Source: Bacteroides sp. 51 (GTDB lineage: Bacteria > Bacteroidota > Bacteroidia > Bacteroidales > Bacteroidaceae). From it: a stretch of 64,000 nt of DNA. Location: assembly GCF_010500965.1 (NCBI RefSeq), contig NZ_QVMI01000002.1, positions 62,001 to 126,000 of the forward strand. Reading direction: 5' to 3'. Shown here in pieces: positions 52,447 through 61,748 of the stretch; positions within the stretch are counted from its first letter, which is position 1; each line of letters starts with the position of its first letter. Under the pieces are notes generated by a model that had not been told where the DNA came from, made no database searches, and saw only the letters and a list, made by a program, of their open reading frames with translations. The translations under genes and the position numbers were made by a program.

Positions 52447-53517
52447 ATGAAAAAGAACAGCTATCCGTGTATCCTGATGCTAAATGATATCCATGTCTCA
52501 AAGGATAATATCCCAGAATTCGAAGTCAACTGGAGAGAGGCTCTTACAGTTTGTATGGAAGAGAATATCCGACAGATTGCCCTTGGCGGAGATTTATTCC
52601 TTAGCCGCTCCTCTCAGACACTGGATGTCCTGTTAGCGGTGTACGATGCTTTTGTTGCAGCTAGCCGGTTTGGAATACAAATCGCAATCATAAATGGGAA
52701 CCACGACAAGGTAAATCAGGAAGAAAACAGAGGCTATTGCCATGTGTTTGACCAGCATATTAATGTGATAGTGGCCGATACGTTCATAACCCTCAGGGAT
52801 GACCTATGGGATTTTAGTCTTCATTTGCTCGCCTATTTTCCAGAAAACGGTAGTTTCCAGCAGAAATTAGACGAGCTTATAGCTGAAAACCTGGATAAAG
52901 GGAAACGCAATTTTCTCTATATCCACGAAGGGATTAACGGCGCACTGGCACATCCTTCTGAGAACGAACTTCCTACGCATATTTTCGATGTTTTCGACCA
53001 GGTATTTGTCGGGCATTATCATAATCGCAGTCAGATTGTTGATACGAATATCCTATATATAGGTTCCTCACGTCAGCACAATTTTGGAGAAGATGAAGAG
53101 AAAGGTTATACCATTCTCTATAGTGATGGTAATACCCGGTTTGTAAAAAACAAGGCGAATATACGCTACAAAGTAATTGATGTGGCAGATGACAAGATGG
53201 GCGTACACCTGACCGACCTGTTGGATGAGCTCAAGAGTGAGGGGCAGTATAAAATAAAGGTCCGCGTACATAGTAACACTGCCCGATCCAGAAATATCGA
53301 CAAGAGTACTCTGATTCGTGCCGGTGCCAATAAAGTGGAAGTGATTACGGAAGATGTGGAAGCCATAGAAAATGTTTCCACAACGTTGTTTGAGAAATTC
53401 GATCATGGAAAAATCTGTGAAAATTATCAAGAGTTCTGCAAAGAAAAGAAGATTGACAATGTAGAACTCGGCTTGTCTTACCTTTTAAAAATAGATACGT
53501 ATGTGGAATCTAACTGA
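52447..53517 (+). CDS. SbcD / T4 gp47-like metallophosphatase nuclease subunit (356 aa)
   Basis: Calcineurin-like metallophosphatase motifs are complete: NDIHVS (D-x-H), GGDLF, NGNHD, HEG and GHYH, spread over residues 13-195. The C-terminal 150 residues form the capping and SbcC-binding domain. With the downstream ATPase it would form the recombination nuclease that resects DNA ends, as gp46/gp47 do for T4 replication. The next gene overlaps by 17 bases. Confidence 0.8.
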   Translation: MKKNSYPCILMLNDIHVSKDNIPEFEVNWREALTVCMEENIRQIALGGDLFLSRSSQTLDVLLAVYDAFVAASRFGIQIAIINGNHDKVNQEENRGYCHVFDQHINVIVADTFITLRDDLWDFSLHLLAYFPENGSFQQKLDELIAENLDKGKRNFLYIHEGINGALAHPSENELPTHIFDVFDQVFVGHYHNRSQIVDTNILYIGSSRQHNFGEDEEKGYTILYSDGNTRFVKNKANIRYKVIDVADDKMGVHLTDLLDELKSEGQYKIKVRVHSNTARSRNIDKSTLIRAGANKVEVITEDVEAIENVSTTLFEKFDHGKICENYQEFCKEKKIDNVELGLSYLLKIDTYVESN

Positions 53518-55819
53518 AATATATGCCCAAAACATCTGCTCGTTCAAAGAGCTGCATTATAAAATTCGAAACGGAGTAACGACCCTTATTTTCGGAGATA
53601 ACCATGATAATGAGTCCCAGCGTAGCAACGGCTCTGGAAAGTCCGCCTTGATTGAGACCATTGCCATAGGTATTACGGGTAGTCCACTCAGAAAGATCAA
53701 GAATGAAGAGATTATCAATGATAGCTCGGATGAATGTTTTATTGAACTAACCTTTCGTAACGAGAGTACCCGTAGTGGGTTGCTTATTGGTCGAAAAATC
53801 TTTCGCAAGGGTGCTTCTGAAGTAACGTGTTTCATGATTGATCCTGATGGGAAAAATACAGAGAAAATACTCTCAGGTGTCGATGCTTATAATCGGTTTA
53901 TTCTGGAAACACTGGGAATTACCCGTAGCGAACTCTATAATAACTTTGTGCTTTCCAAATACAAGTACCAGGATTTCCTTTCCTGTTCCGACAAAGAAAA
54001 AAAGGAAATAATCAACCGGTTCAGTAATGGCATTCTTGTCGACCAGGCTATCGTGAATATATTGAAAGATAAAATGCCTATACAAGAATTGCTTCAAAAG
54101 AGACAATTGGAACTGGCTGGATATGATGGCCGGATTGAGATGTTGAAAGAGCAACTGGAAAAAGAAGAAGAAAACAAATTGGAGCGGGCACAAACAAAAG
54201 AAGAAAAAATAGCCGGTATTCATAATCTGATTGCAGAGAAACGGGCGACTCTTCGCAGTAGAAACGATGATCTGTCCCGTATATCGGATGAGTTAGCTCA
54301 AATAACAGATGCAGACAAACAACTTCAAGACCTGGAAAATGGAGAGCACACACTGGAGCAGTACCTTGCCGGAGTAAAGGTTCTTATCCCAACTATCTCA
54401 AATACACCTTTAACAGATTGGCAACAGGTAATTACCATCAAACAGGAGAAGATCAGCCAGGCAGAAATGGAGTTAAAGAAATGGGATGAATTTTTCCGGA
54501 TTGCGGAAGAAAAAGTGACTGCCACTACTCAGTCTTACCAAGCTCTAAGTGAGTCATATAAACGCTTCTTATCTACCAATATGCAGGATGAAAACAACTG
54601 TCAGAACGAGTTGTCCTGTCTGGAAACCGATTTTCAAGCGGTAAATACAGAGATTGAGCAGGTTAAACAGGTTCGCAGGATGCTTTGCGGTGCTATTGAT
54701 ACACTGAAAAACAAACTGGCCGGTACCTTATCCTGTCCTTCTTGTGGCTTTGAGTTTATTACCAGTGATATCCGGTTTGATGTAGAAAAGGGTAAAGCAG
54801 AAATAAAAGAAAAAGAAAAAGAATACGCCTTGCTCTCAACAGATATAGGCAGTCTGTCTGTCCGTGCGGAAGATATTGAAGAATCACAGATGCTTCTCAA
54901 AGAAAAACAGCGGAAACTGGCTATTCAAAAGAATGAGTGGAAAGACAAACTGCTCTCCGCAGAAAGAGATGTAAAAGAGATAGATCATGAGCTTGACATG
55001 GCTCGTGGCACTCAGCGTCGTATTATTGAAAGGCTAAATCAGCTTCAAACAGATATTGATAACGTTGCTCGACAAATCTTTGACGAAGCTTTTGGCATGG
55101 TAGATGATGCTTATAAAGCTAATGAGCGTAAGAAACGAAACGCTGAAGATGAGATAAAGATGCTGGAAGGCTCGATTGCAACTCTGGAAGATACGCTTCG
55201 GGAACTGGATCGTGAATCCGGTTCGGATACCTTGCTTGCACTCGGCAAGTCTCTGAAAGAATATCAGGATAAGGCAACCGATGTTTTGCAAAAGAAGATG
55301 TTGATCGAAGATGAACTTCGAACACTAGAGATACAAGAGAGCCGTTTTGTTGAGTTCAGGACCTATCTGGCCAACACTAAGATAGAAGCCTTGAGTAAAA
55401 TTACGAATGAATTCCTGGAAGAGATCGGAAGTGATATCCGTATTCGTTTTTCAGGCTATACCTACCTTAAATCCGGTAAGGTACGTGAAAAAATCTCCGT
55501 CTCTCTGGTACGTTCGGGTATCGACTCTGGTAGTTTTGGTAAGTTCAGCGCCGGTGAAGCTGCCCGTGTTAATCTGGCAACTATTCTGGCAATGCAGAAG
55601 CTCATCAATGCCAACTGTGATGATGATAAAGGCTTGAATCTGCTTGTGTTGGATGAAATCCTTGAAGCGGTCGATGAAGATGGATTGGCCAATATGTTTG
55701 AAGCGCTAAACAGTCTTTCTCTGACAGCTCTGGTGGTCTCTCATGGAAACATTGCCGAATCTTATCCTCACAAAATCAAAATTATTAAAGAGAATGGCGA
55801 ATCGTATATTGAAGTCTGA
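53501..55819 (+). CDS. SbcC / T4 gp46-like ATPase nuclease subunit (772 aa)
   Basis: Walker A is RSNGSGKSAL (residues 41-50), the zinc hook CPSCG at about 411, the ABC signature FGKFSAGEAAR near 678 and Walker B LLVLDEILEAVD near 715. Long coiled coils (about 185-400 and 430-620) join the two halves. With the SbcD-like partner it forms an Mre11-Rad50-type complex. It starts inside the end of the nuclease gene and its own end overlaps the resolvase gene, so the three are co-translated. Confidence 0.85.
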   Translation: MWNLTEIYAQNICSFKELHYKIRNGVTTLIFGDNHDNESQRSNGSGKSALIETIAIGITGSPLRKIKNEEIINDSSDECFIELTFRNESTRSGLLIGRKIFRKGASEVTCFMIDPDGKNTEKILSGVDAYNRFILETLGITRSELYNNFVLSKYKYQDFLSCSDKEKKEIINRFSNGILVDQAIVNILKDKMPIQELLQKRQLELAGYDGRIEMLKEQLEKEEENKLERAQTKEEKIAGIHNLIAEKRATLRSRNDDLSRISDELAQITDADKQLQDLENGEHTLEQYLAGVKVLIPTISNTPLTDWQQVITIKQEKISQAEMELKKWDEFFRIAEEKVTATTQSYQALSESYKRFLSTNMQDENNCQNELSCLETDFQAVNTEIEQVKQVRRMLCGAIDTLKNKLAGTLSCPSCGFEFITSDIRFDVEKGKAEIKEKEKEYALLSTDIGSLSVRAEDIEESQMLLKEKQRKLAIQKNEWKDKLLSAERDVKEIDHELDMARGTQRRIIERLNQLQTDIDNVARQIFDEAFGMVDDAYKANERKKRNAEDEIKMLEGSIATLEDTLRELDRESGSDTLLALGKSLKEYQDKATDVLQKKMLIEDELRTLEIQESRFVEFRTYLANTKIEALSKITNEFLEEIGSDIRIRFSGYTYLKSGKVREKISVSLVRSGIDSGSFGKFSAGEAARVNLATILAMQKLINANCDDDKGLNLLVLDEILEAVDEDGLANMFEALNSLSLTALVVSHGNIAESYPHKIKIIKENGESYIEV

Positions 55820-56294
55820 AAAGATAGTACCCGAACTGACCCGGAGTGAGATTCTCTCGTTGGACATCGCCACACATACGGGCTATTTCAGTATTCATGA
55901 AAGAGGCAGTTGGAACTTTACCGAATCCAAAAGGCGGAATGACAACAAGCAACACAAAGATTTCCGGGACACGGTAATGGGATTTATTCTCAAGTACGAT
56001 ATCCGACAGATCGTAGCTGAAGATATCAATGTAAATAATCACTTCTCTGATATGCGTAAGCTCAGTGAATTTCGAGGTATCCTCTTTGAAATTTGCGATG
56101 AGTTGAATCTGCCGGAGCCGTTTTTTGTCAATGTGTCTACTTTGAAGAAGTGGGCAACCGGCAATGGGAGAGCTACTAAGATAGAGATGATAAAAGCTTG
56201 TGAACGGATATACAAGTTTACTCCTGGCGATGATAATGAAGCAGATGCCTGTCATCTGTTCTATTACTTTATCCGAAAATATAAAATTTTATAG
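55794..56294 (+). CDS. RuvC-like Holliday junction resolvase (166 aa)
   Basis: ATG 55794 (MANRILKSEKIVPELTRSEI) fits best; an earlier in-frame start at 55743 would extend back into the ATPase gene. The RNase H-fold acidic residues are visible: SLDIATHTGY (Asp24), IVAEDIN (Glu76) and DDNEADACH near 150. It would cut branched DNA during recombination-dependent replication and packaging. It overlaps the SbcC-like gene by 26 bases. Confidence 0.7.
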   Translation: MANRILKSEKIVPELTRSEILSLDIATHTGYFSIHERGSWNFTESKRRNDNKQHKDFRDTVMGFILKYDIRQIVAEDINVNNHFSDMRKLSEFRGILFEICDELNLPEPFFVNVSTLKKWATGNGRATKIEMIKACERIYKFTPGDDNEADACHLFYYFIRKYKIL

Positions 56295-56305
56295 GTCAAT
56301 ATACA

Positions 56306-56452
56306 ATGATGATTAAGGCAAAAATAGACTTGATAAAATTGATCCGATTAATTGATGCACTCGTGATGCTGATAGATTATGTGAAATATTATTTACGAAC
56401 AGACATAATCTTATCAGTGTGGATGCGAATATACAACCGGACAACCATTTAA
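56306..56452 (+). CDS. Possible 48-residue ORF overlapping the sigma factor start
   Basis: Between the resolvase and sigma factor genes an ATGATG begins a 48-codon frame (MMIKAKIDLIKLIRLIDALV, ending RIYNRTTI) that overlaps the sigma factor GTG start by 34 bases. It would be a hydrophobic, basic peptide that could couple or limit sigma factor translation. With no homology visible, this is a low-confidence call; the frame may be chance in AT-rich sequence. Confidence 0.25.
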   Translation: MMIKAKIDLIKLIRLIDALVMLIDYVKYYLRTDIILSVWMRIYNRTTI

Positions 56453-57030
56453 CCAGTGATGAATCCGTAGAAAGGAGGACGCAGCTGTTCGAAAGGCATG
56501 TACTGCCTCATAAGAATTTAATATATAAACTCTGTATCAAATACTCTTTTTATCCGCAGGAAATAGAGGATAACTATAACGAGGTGATGATCAACTTTTT
56601 CAAGTATATCGAAACCTATGATCCCTCCCGCTCTATTCAGACCTGGCTTCATATCGTAACCAAACGATTTATTGCCGATATGAATACCCGCCATACCAGT
56701 TATAAACGCTCAGATGACCTGGATGTATCAGAGATTGCTGATACTGCTTTGGATGAAGAAGAATTAGGGGCTAACAGCATGGATATGGATAACTACTGTA
56801 GTCTCTATAGCGATGATATCCTTCATGCTTTAAACCGGCTAAGACCAATTTATCGGGAGGCATTACTCCTGCAACAGGCCGGATATAAGCTTCATGAGAT
56901 TATGGAGGTCTGTTATAGGAACGGAACGTTGAAAACCAGAAATATTGAAACAGTGAAGAGTAGGCTGTTTCTGGCCAAGTCACAAATGCGTAAACTTATT
57001 AATCGTGATGGAGAAGCAAGAAAGGAATAA
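56419..57030 (+). CDS. Sigma-70 family (ECF-like) RNA polymerase sigma factor (203 aa)
   Basis: Region 2 is visible at residues 20-90 (LPHKNLIYKLCIKYSFYPQE, DPSRSIQTWLHIVTKRFIAD) and region 4 at about 135-195 (ALNRLRPIYREALLLQQAGY, ETVKSRLFLAKSQMRKLI). It starts at GTG. A phage sigma factor would redirect host RNA polymerase, most plausibly to late genes, and would explain why few late genes show the host promoter consensus. The gene lies inside the replication operon. Its promoter targets are unknown. Confidence 0.75.
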   Translation: MDANIQPDNHLTSDESVERRTQLFERHVLPHKNLIYKLCIKYSFYPQEIEDNYNEVMINFFKYIETYDPSRSIQTWLHIVTKRFIADMNTRHTSYKRSDDLDVSEIADTALDEEELGANSMDMDNYCSLYSDDILHALNRLRPIYREALLLQQAGYKLHEIMEVCYRNGTLKTRNIETVKSRLFLAKSQMRKLINRDGEARKE

Positions 57031-57640
57031 ACTATCTATTCGTATATTTTCTTTCTTGATGGAGCAGTGTATAGCATCCCATTTCAGCTTCCCTGGTGGT
57101 CATGTGGCTATGCAATGTGTCTCTACGGGACTGGATCGGATAGAAGTTTGGGGGTGTACACAACTGGAATATGAAAAACTGATTGATTATTGCATCTGCC
57201 AGATATATGCGATCAGTCATTTTGAGAAAGAATACCTTCTCAAATGGAAGGCCAGCCATTCTTTTGGTAAAAAAGCCATTGAACGATTCCAAAATAGTAC
57301 CCCTCAGAAGCGCTATTTCGAAGATCGATGGCTGGAGAGGTATGCTTTATCCCGAAATTCGCTACTCTGGTACTTCAGGGATCAAAAAGAACACCCGCTT
57401 TTTAAATTCATTTACCCACAATATGAAGAAAGGACGAAAGGCAGACTATATAATAAAGAAACCGGTTATCTCATCTGTCAATTGAGTACGTTACTCTATA
57501 CCCCTTTTTCCAGGTATTGCAGAGGTTGCTTGTATGCAGCCCGTTGTATTGAGGTAACTAAAAAGAAATACCCCGAACTCTATCGGATACGTATGGAGGC
57601 CTTTAATAACACGGAGAGTCATGAGTCCCAAAGAACGTAA
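57008..57640 (+). CDS. Hypothetical protein with C-terminal cysteine cluster (210 aa)
   Basis: ATG 57008 (MEKQERNKLSIRIFSFLMEQ); it overlaps the sigma factor by 23 bases. The middle is rich in aromatic and basic residues (WLERYALSRNSLLWYFRDQK) and the end has RYCRGCLYAARC, a possible metal site. Its position directly before the helicase gene, overlapping by 20 bases, is where helicase loaders are often encoded. I cannot recognise the family. Confidence 0.45.
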   Translation: MEKQERNKLSIRIFSFLMEQCIASHFSFPGGHVAMQCVSTGLDRIEVWGCTQLEYEKLIDYCICQIYAISHFEKEYLLKWKASHSFGKKAIERFQNSTPQKRYFEDRWLERYALSRNSLLWYFRDQKEHPLFKFIYPQYEERTKGRLYNKETGYLICQLSTLLYTPFSRYCRGCLYAARCIEVTKKKYPELYRIRMEAFNNTESHESQRT

Positions 57641-58979
57641 TCCCCTGAGTGCTGAGTTCCTATACGAGCTCTATGCTTCTGCCATCCGGCACGAGTCGAT
57701 CTGTGCTACCCTGGTCTCTCACATGCGAAAAGAATATTTACCGGATCGCACTTTTCAAAAAGTGCAGGAAGTATTTATTGGTCATTTTCGAAACTACAAA
57801 ACTTCTCCCTCGTACGCGGTTCTTTCCCAGGTGTTCAGCGGGGATTACGATGCAATTGAACTGATCAACACATTCCGGGAATACGAAATAGATGCCAATC
57901 CGGAGATTGTGATCGACCTTTTTGAATCTTATATCAAAGGGGTGGAGCTACAGCTGGTGTATACCGAAGTGGGCAAACTCTATAACCAGAACCAGCAGAA
58001 AAAGGCAGAAGAAAAACTGAAGACATATGCGGAGTGGGTATCTACTTTCACACTAAAAACATCCTCTTTCATTGATGTGGCTAAAACCTTCTCATTACGC
58101 TTTCAAAAGAACCGGTTGAAGGAAGAAGAGTTGCAGTATTCCGGTCTCAAGGCCGTTACCCGATTTTACATAGATGATTTGGATGCATTGAATAATGGAC
58201 GGAGCCTCAGGGGACAACTATCTTGTTTTCTGGCATCCACTGGTGTGGGCAAATCTCATATTGCCAAGTATATTGGTATCCGCGCCAATGTGGATGATGG
58301 TTTACATGTACTACACTTCCAACTGGAAGGTTCCGAAGAAGAAGCATTAAATGCGTATAGCGGAGGATTAATCACTAAGAATGCATTCTATTACGAAAAA
58401 GGTCGCATCTCTGATACGGAGATGAAACATTTTGAGGCTATGGTTGAACGTTATGCCGGCAGTATTATGGTAAGGACTTTCCCCCGGTTCAATGCGCGTG
58501 TATCTTCATTAGACATAAAAAACGGTATTGCCGAGTACCGGAAAATCAATGGTCATAATCCGGATATTGTAATAGTAGACTCCATGGATTTACTTACGGA
58601 TGCCAGCCGGAGAGTCTGGGGAGCGGAACATGAACGTTCCAAGCGGATTGCTGTGGCTAATGATCTAAAGGATCTGGCCGCTGATGAGAATGTATGGATT
58701 GTGGTTACCTATCAGGCGACGATTGAAAACAGGGAATGGCTGAACGATGAGAAAAATGTACTTACTGAATATAATTGCTCGGAAGCCAAGGGTCTGGCAC
58801 GTCCTTGTACCCATCTGATCAGTCTGAACCAATCCTCCGCTGAGCGGGCGGTGGATGAAATGCGACTCCATGTGGCTAAATCTCGCTTCTTCCGTAAGGG
58901 AGATACATTTAAGATTGCTACCGACTTCGATAACGAAGTTTTTTATGATGCTGTACGAACCATGAGCTTAAGGAGATAG
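57621..58979 (+). CDS. Replicative DNA helicase, DnaB / T4 gp41-like (452 aa)
   Basis: The N-terminal 140 residues are helical, as in DnaB N-domains. Walker A is FLASTGVGKSHIAKYI (about 202-217), Walker B lies in PDIVIVDSMDLL, and an arginine-finger-type region follows (LARPCTHLISLNQSSAERAV). It would unwind duplex DNA ahead of the DnaE polymerase. The next gene, the primase, begins 4 bases later, as in many phage replisomes. Confidence 0.75.
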   Translation: MSPKERNPLSAEFLYELYASAIRHESICATLVSHMRKEYLPDRTFQKVQEVFIGHFRNYKTSPSYAVLSQVFSGDYDAIELINTFREYEIDANPEIVIDLFESYIKGVELQLVYTEVGKLYNQNQQKKAEEKLKTYAEWVSTFTLKTSSFIDVAKTFSLRFQKNRLKEEELQYSGLKAVTRFYIDDLDALNNGRSLRGQLSCFLASTGVGKSHIAKYIGIRANVDDGLHVLHFQLEGSEEEALNAYSGGLITKNAFYYEKGRISDTEMKHFEAMVERYAGSIMVRTFPRFNARVSSLDIKNGIAEYRKINGHNPDIVIVDSMDLLTDASRRVWGAEHERSKRIAVANDLKDLAADENVWIVVTYQATIENREWLNDEKNVLTEYNCSEAKGLARPCTHLISLNQSSAERAVDEMRLHVAKSRFFRKGDTFKIATDFDNEVFYDAVRTMSLRR

Positions 58980-58983
58980 TGAT

Positions 58984-60012
58984 ATGATGCAAAACTCAGA
59001 AATAAAATACCTGATCTCAGAGATCACCCGTGAACTGGATGCCAGATGCGATGGGGCCGGTAAGAACCTGATATCCCGGTGCCCTTATTGTAAAAAAGAG
59101 GGAAAATTCGGCATATACATTGGCAAAGAAACTGATAAAAAGAAACTCTTCATGGCCAACTGTTTCAGTTGCGGTATGTCTACCCGGACACTGGAACAAC
59201 TACTTACAGCCATTGGGCGAGAGGATTTGATCCTGACCCCGGTAGCAAATATTGGTTCTGGAATCAGTGAGTCCTTGTTCAAATTGGAGGACGAAGAAGG
59301 CATAGATGATACGTTGGGGGTTGTGCGATTACCAGACTTCTATAAGCGCCAATTTTTCCACCCCTACCTGAAGTCCCGTGGATTTATCTTTGATGATTAT
59401 GAGTATTTCCCTGTTGGCACTACCGGAAAACTCAACCGTCGCTTCTTGGATTATGTTATCTTTCCGGTTATGGATAATGGTGATACGGTAGGTTATGTCT
59501 CCCGCTACACCTGGTCCAAGAAAGAGATTGATCAGTACAATCGCAAGGCCAAATATAAAGGAGATTTCCAGATACTTCGTTTTCGCAATTCGAGGGAGAA
59601 TGACTTTGTCAAGCTATTATACAATTATGATGCAATAGTAGAAGGTGAGACGGAAGTCGTCATTCTGGTAGAAGGCATTTTTGATGTGATTGCCTTAACC
59701 CGTAAGCTGGAATTGTATGATAACACCCGGGTTGGAGTTGTTGCCACTTTCGGAAAAAAAATATCGCAAACCCAAATCTATAAGATTCAAAGCAAAGGGG
59801 TCTCGACAGTGGTTATCGGTTACGATGGTGATGCCGTGGAAGCCATTAAACGTACATCTCAGGAGCTCTCCCGCTATTTCCATGTTTTTATAGCCGATAT
59901 ATCCGACCCATCCAAGGACTGGGAAGACCTATCAGAAGAAGAGATATACCGGACATTTACCTATCGGATCAAAACGCCTGTTGAATATTCAATAACTAAG
60001 ATACAACAATAA
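58984..60012 (+). CDS. DnaG-like primase (342 aa)
   Basis: A zinc finger (CPYC at 33-36, CFSC at 60-63) comes first. A primase-type core follows at about 110-230, then the TOPRIM domain with EGIFDVIALTRK (about 230) and GYDGDAVEAIKR (about 279). The C-terminal stretch (SDPSKDWEDLSEEEIYRTF) is the usual end. The ATG start could lie at 58984 or 58987. Its stop overlaps the DnaE start (TAATG). Confidence 0.75.
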   Translation: MMQNSEIKYLISEITRELDARCDGAGKNLISRCPYCKKEGKFGIYIGKETDKKKLFMANCFSCGMSTRTLEQLLTAIGREDLILTPVANIGSGISESLFKLEDEEGIDDTLGVVRLPDFYKRQFFHPYLKSRGFIFDDYEYFPVGTTGKLNRRFLDYVIFPVMDNGDTVGYVSRYTWSKKEIDQYNRKAKYKGDFQILRFRNSRENDFVKLLYNYDAIVEGETEVVILVEGIFDVIALTRKLELYDNTRVGVVATFGKKISQTQIYKIQSKGVSTVVIGYDGDAVEAIKRTSQELSRYFHVFIADISDPSKDWEDLSEEEIYRTFTYRIKTPVEYSITKIQQ

Positions 60013-61742
60013 TGAATGAACTTATTAACTGGTTGGATAAGCAAAAAATCTGCTACAGCCCCATAGATAGTGAAGTGTTGGAAATAGAAGGATTCGGAAA
60101 AATGTTTCTGGCCGATCTTTCTAACGCAAGATCTATTTTCAGAGGAACCAAAGAAGAACTGATTTTTAATCTGATGGAAAGTCCGGACATCCTGATGGAA
60201 GAAGGTATTTTCTATGTGGCTTTTCCTTTTGGAGATAACTACTATTATTATGATATGAGGCAGGAATTCCAGTTTAATATCCTAAAACACATTGGTAAAC
60301 GAATCCCTCCCCAAAAGAATGTTAGTTATGTGAACCTAGGAGTACATACCGGATATGAACTTCTGAATGGCTCAGGGGATTTGGAGCAGTGGACAAAAAA
60401 AGCCCTCCAGATGGGACATAAAGCAATTGGAATTTGTGATTACCATACCATGGCAGCCTGTCTATCGCTACAGAAACAGTGTGATAAAGTTGGCCTGACT
60501 CCGGTTTTTGGGTATTCATTTACACTGGAGCATGGAGATAGTAAAATCGAACTGAAAATTTACTGCCAATCACAGAGAGGGCTGAAGAATCTGTTACGAA
60601 TCCAAAAGTTTATAATGGTAGATAGCTCTTCAAATACAATAACCCTAACCGAATTATTGGAGAGGGGGAAGGGTAATGTGTTGGTTCTAGGCAAACTCTC
60701 TTCCCACTGGATGAAGGGCAATCATTATGTAATTCATTTATTGAAAGAAGCATTCGATAAGCTCTACTATCAGGTTGATCTTTCCGAATATAAGGCCGAG
60801 AGGATAGACTTGGAGGTATTGCAAGCTACTCGCTTCTTCTTTTCCAATTTCTATGATAATGAAGCCTGCTCTTTTGAAGTGGAGCCTATCCTGATTTGTG
60901 ATAACTATTATATAGATAAGGATGAAGCCCGGAACAAGATACTACTAAATAAAATTTCCCGGGGTGCTGCCCACAATCAATCCGACGATCAGTACTTTAA
61001 GGATGTAGACGAGCATTTTGCAACGATAGTCCCTCTATTTAATGCTGATATGTGGGATATAGACAAACTCTTTAAGAAAATGTGTGATAATACCCTGTAT
61101 ATTGCCGAACATGCCTCCGCCCGGTTTGAAACAGGTAAAATGTATATGCCTCGTTATATCATGCGGGATGAAGAAAAAATGAAATATAAGGGCAGGGGGA
61201 ATATGTTTCTAAAGTTGCTTCAAGAGGGGCTGGAGACGAAGGTTCCTTTTAAAGAACACCCACGTTACCGGCAACGTCTGGAAGAAGAGGTTTATATTAT
61301 CGAATCAACTAACAATGTGGATTATTTTCTGGTACAATGGGATATGGTACAGGAAGCTCGTCGCAGAGGTATTACCGTAGGTATTGGGCGTGGCTCTGCC
61401 GGAGGTTCACTTGTTTCCTATCTATTGGGGATTACCTCTATTGATCCGATAAAGTACGATTTGCTTTTCAGTCGCTTTCTGGTACCTGAACGTTGTGGAT
61501 TGATCTGGTGTGATAACGTAACGGTGATTGGTGAGGATGTTTTGCAAAAAGCCGGAGAAAAAGCGATTAAGATCACCCTAAGTGGGAAACCATATCTATT
61601 CTTTAGAAATGCCAGGCTGCGAGTAAGAAGAGATGAAGTGGAGATGAGTATAAAAGCCTGTGAATTGAAAATAGGAGATGAGATTATTCTGGATAACCGG
61701 GATATTCTGTGGACACTTGAAGAGATAGACGCTACAAAATAA
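60012..61742 (+). CDS. DnaE polymerase, N-terminal half (PHP and palm part) with intein-like tail (576 aa)
   Basis: A PHP domain (GVHTGYELLNG near 110; ICDYHTMAACL near 140) has lost several metal ligands of the classic HxH/TDHG motifs. Palm residues follow (GIGRGSAGGSLVSYLLGITS near 457; DPIKYDLLFSRFLVPER). DnaE proteins then continue directly with the catalytic PDIDVD. Here PER is followed by Cys495 and an 82-residue tail (CGLIWCDNVTVIGEDV and KITLSGK, then MSIKACELKIGDEIILD) that resembles an intein N-half: Cys1, a K-ITL strand and the A-C-E-L-x-x-GD motif. The second half continues the polymerase. Confidence 0.75.
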   Translation: MNELINWLDKQKICYSPIDSEVLEIEGFGKMFLADLSNARSIFRGTKEELIFNLMESPDILMEEGIFYVAFPFGDNYYYYDMRQEFQFNILKHIGKRIPPQKNVSYVNLGVHTGYELLNGSGDLEQWTKKALQMGHKAIGICDYHTMAACLSLQKQCDKVGLTPVFGYSFTLEHGDSKIELKIYCQSQRGLKNLLRIQKFIMVDSSSNTITLTELLERGKGNVLVLGKLSSHWMKGNHYVIHLLKEAFDKLYYQVDLSEYKAERIDLEVLQATRFFFSNFYDNEACSFEVEPILICDNYYIDKDEARNKILLNKISRGAAHNQSDDQYFKDVDEHFATIVPLFNADMWDIDKLFKKMCDNTLYIAEHASARFETGKMYMPRYIMRDEEKMKYKGRGNMFLKLLQEGLETKVPFKEHPRYRQRLEEEVYIIESTNNVDYFLVQWDMVQEARRRGITVGIGRGSAGGSLVSYLLGITSIDPIKYDLLFSRFLVPERCGLIWCDNVTVIGEDVLQKAGEKAIKITLSGKPYLFFRNARLRVRRDEVEMSIKACELKIGDEIILDNRDILWTLEEIDATK

Positions 61743-61748
61743 AGAAAA

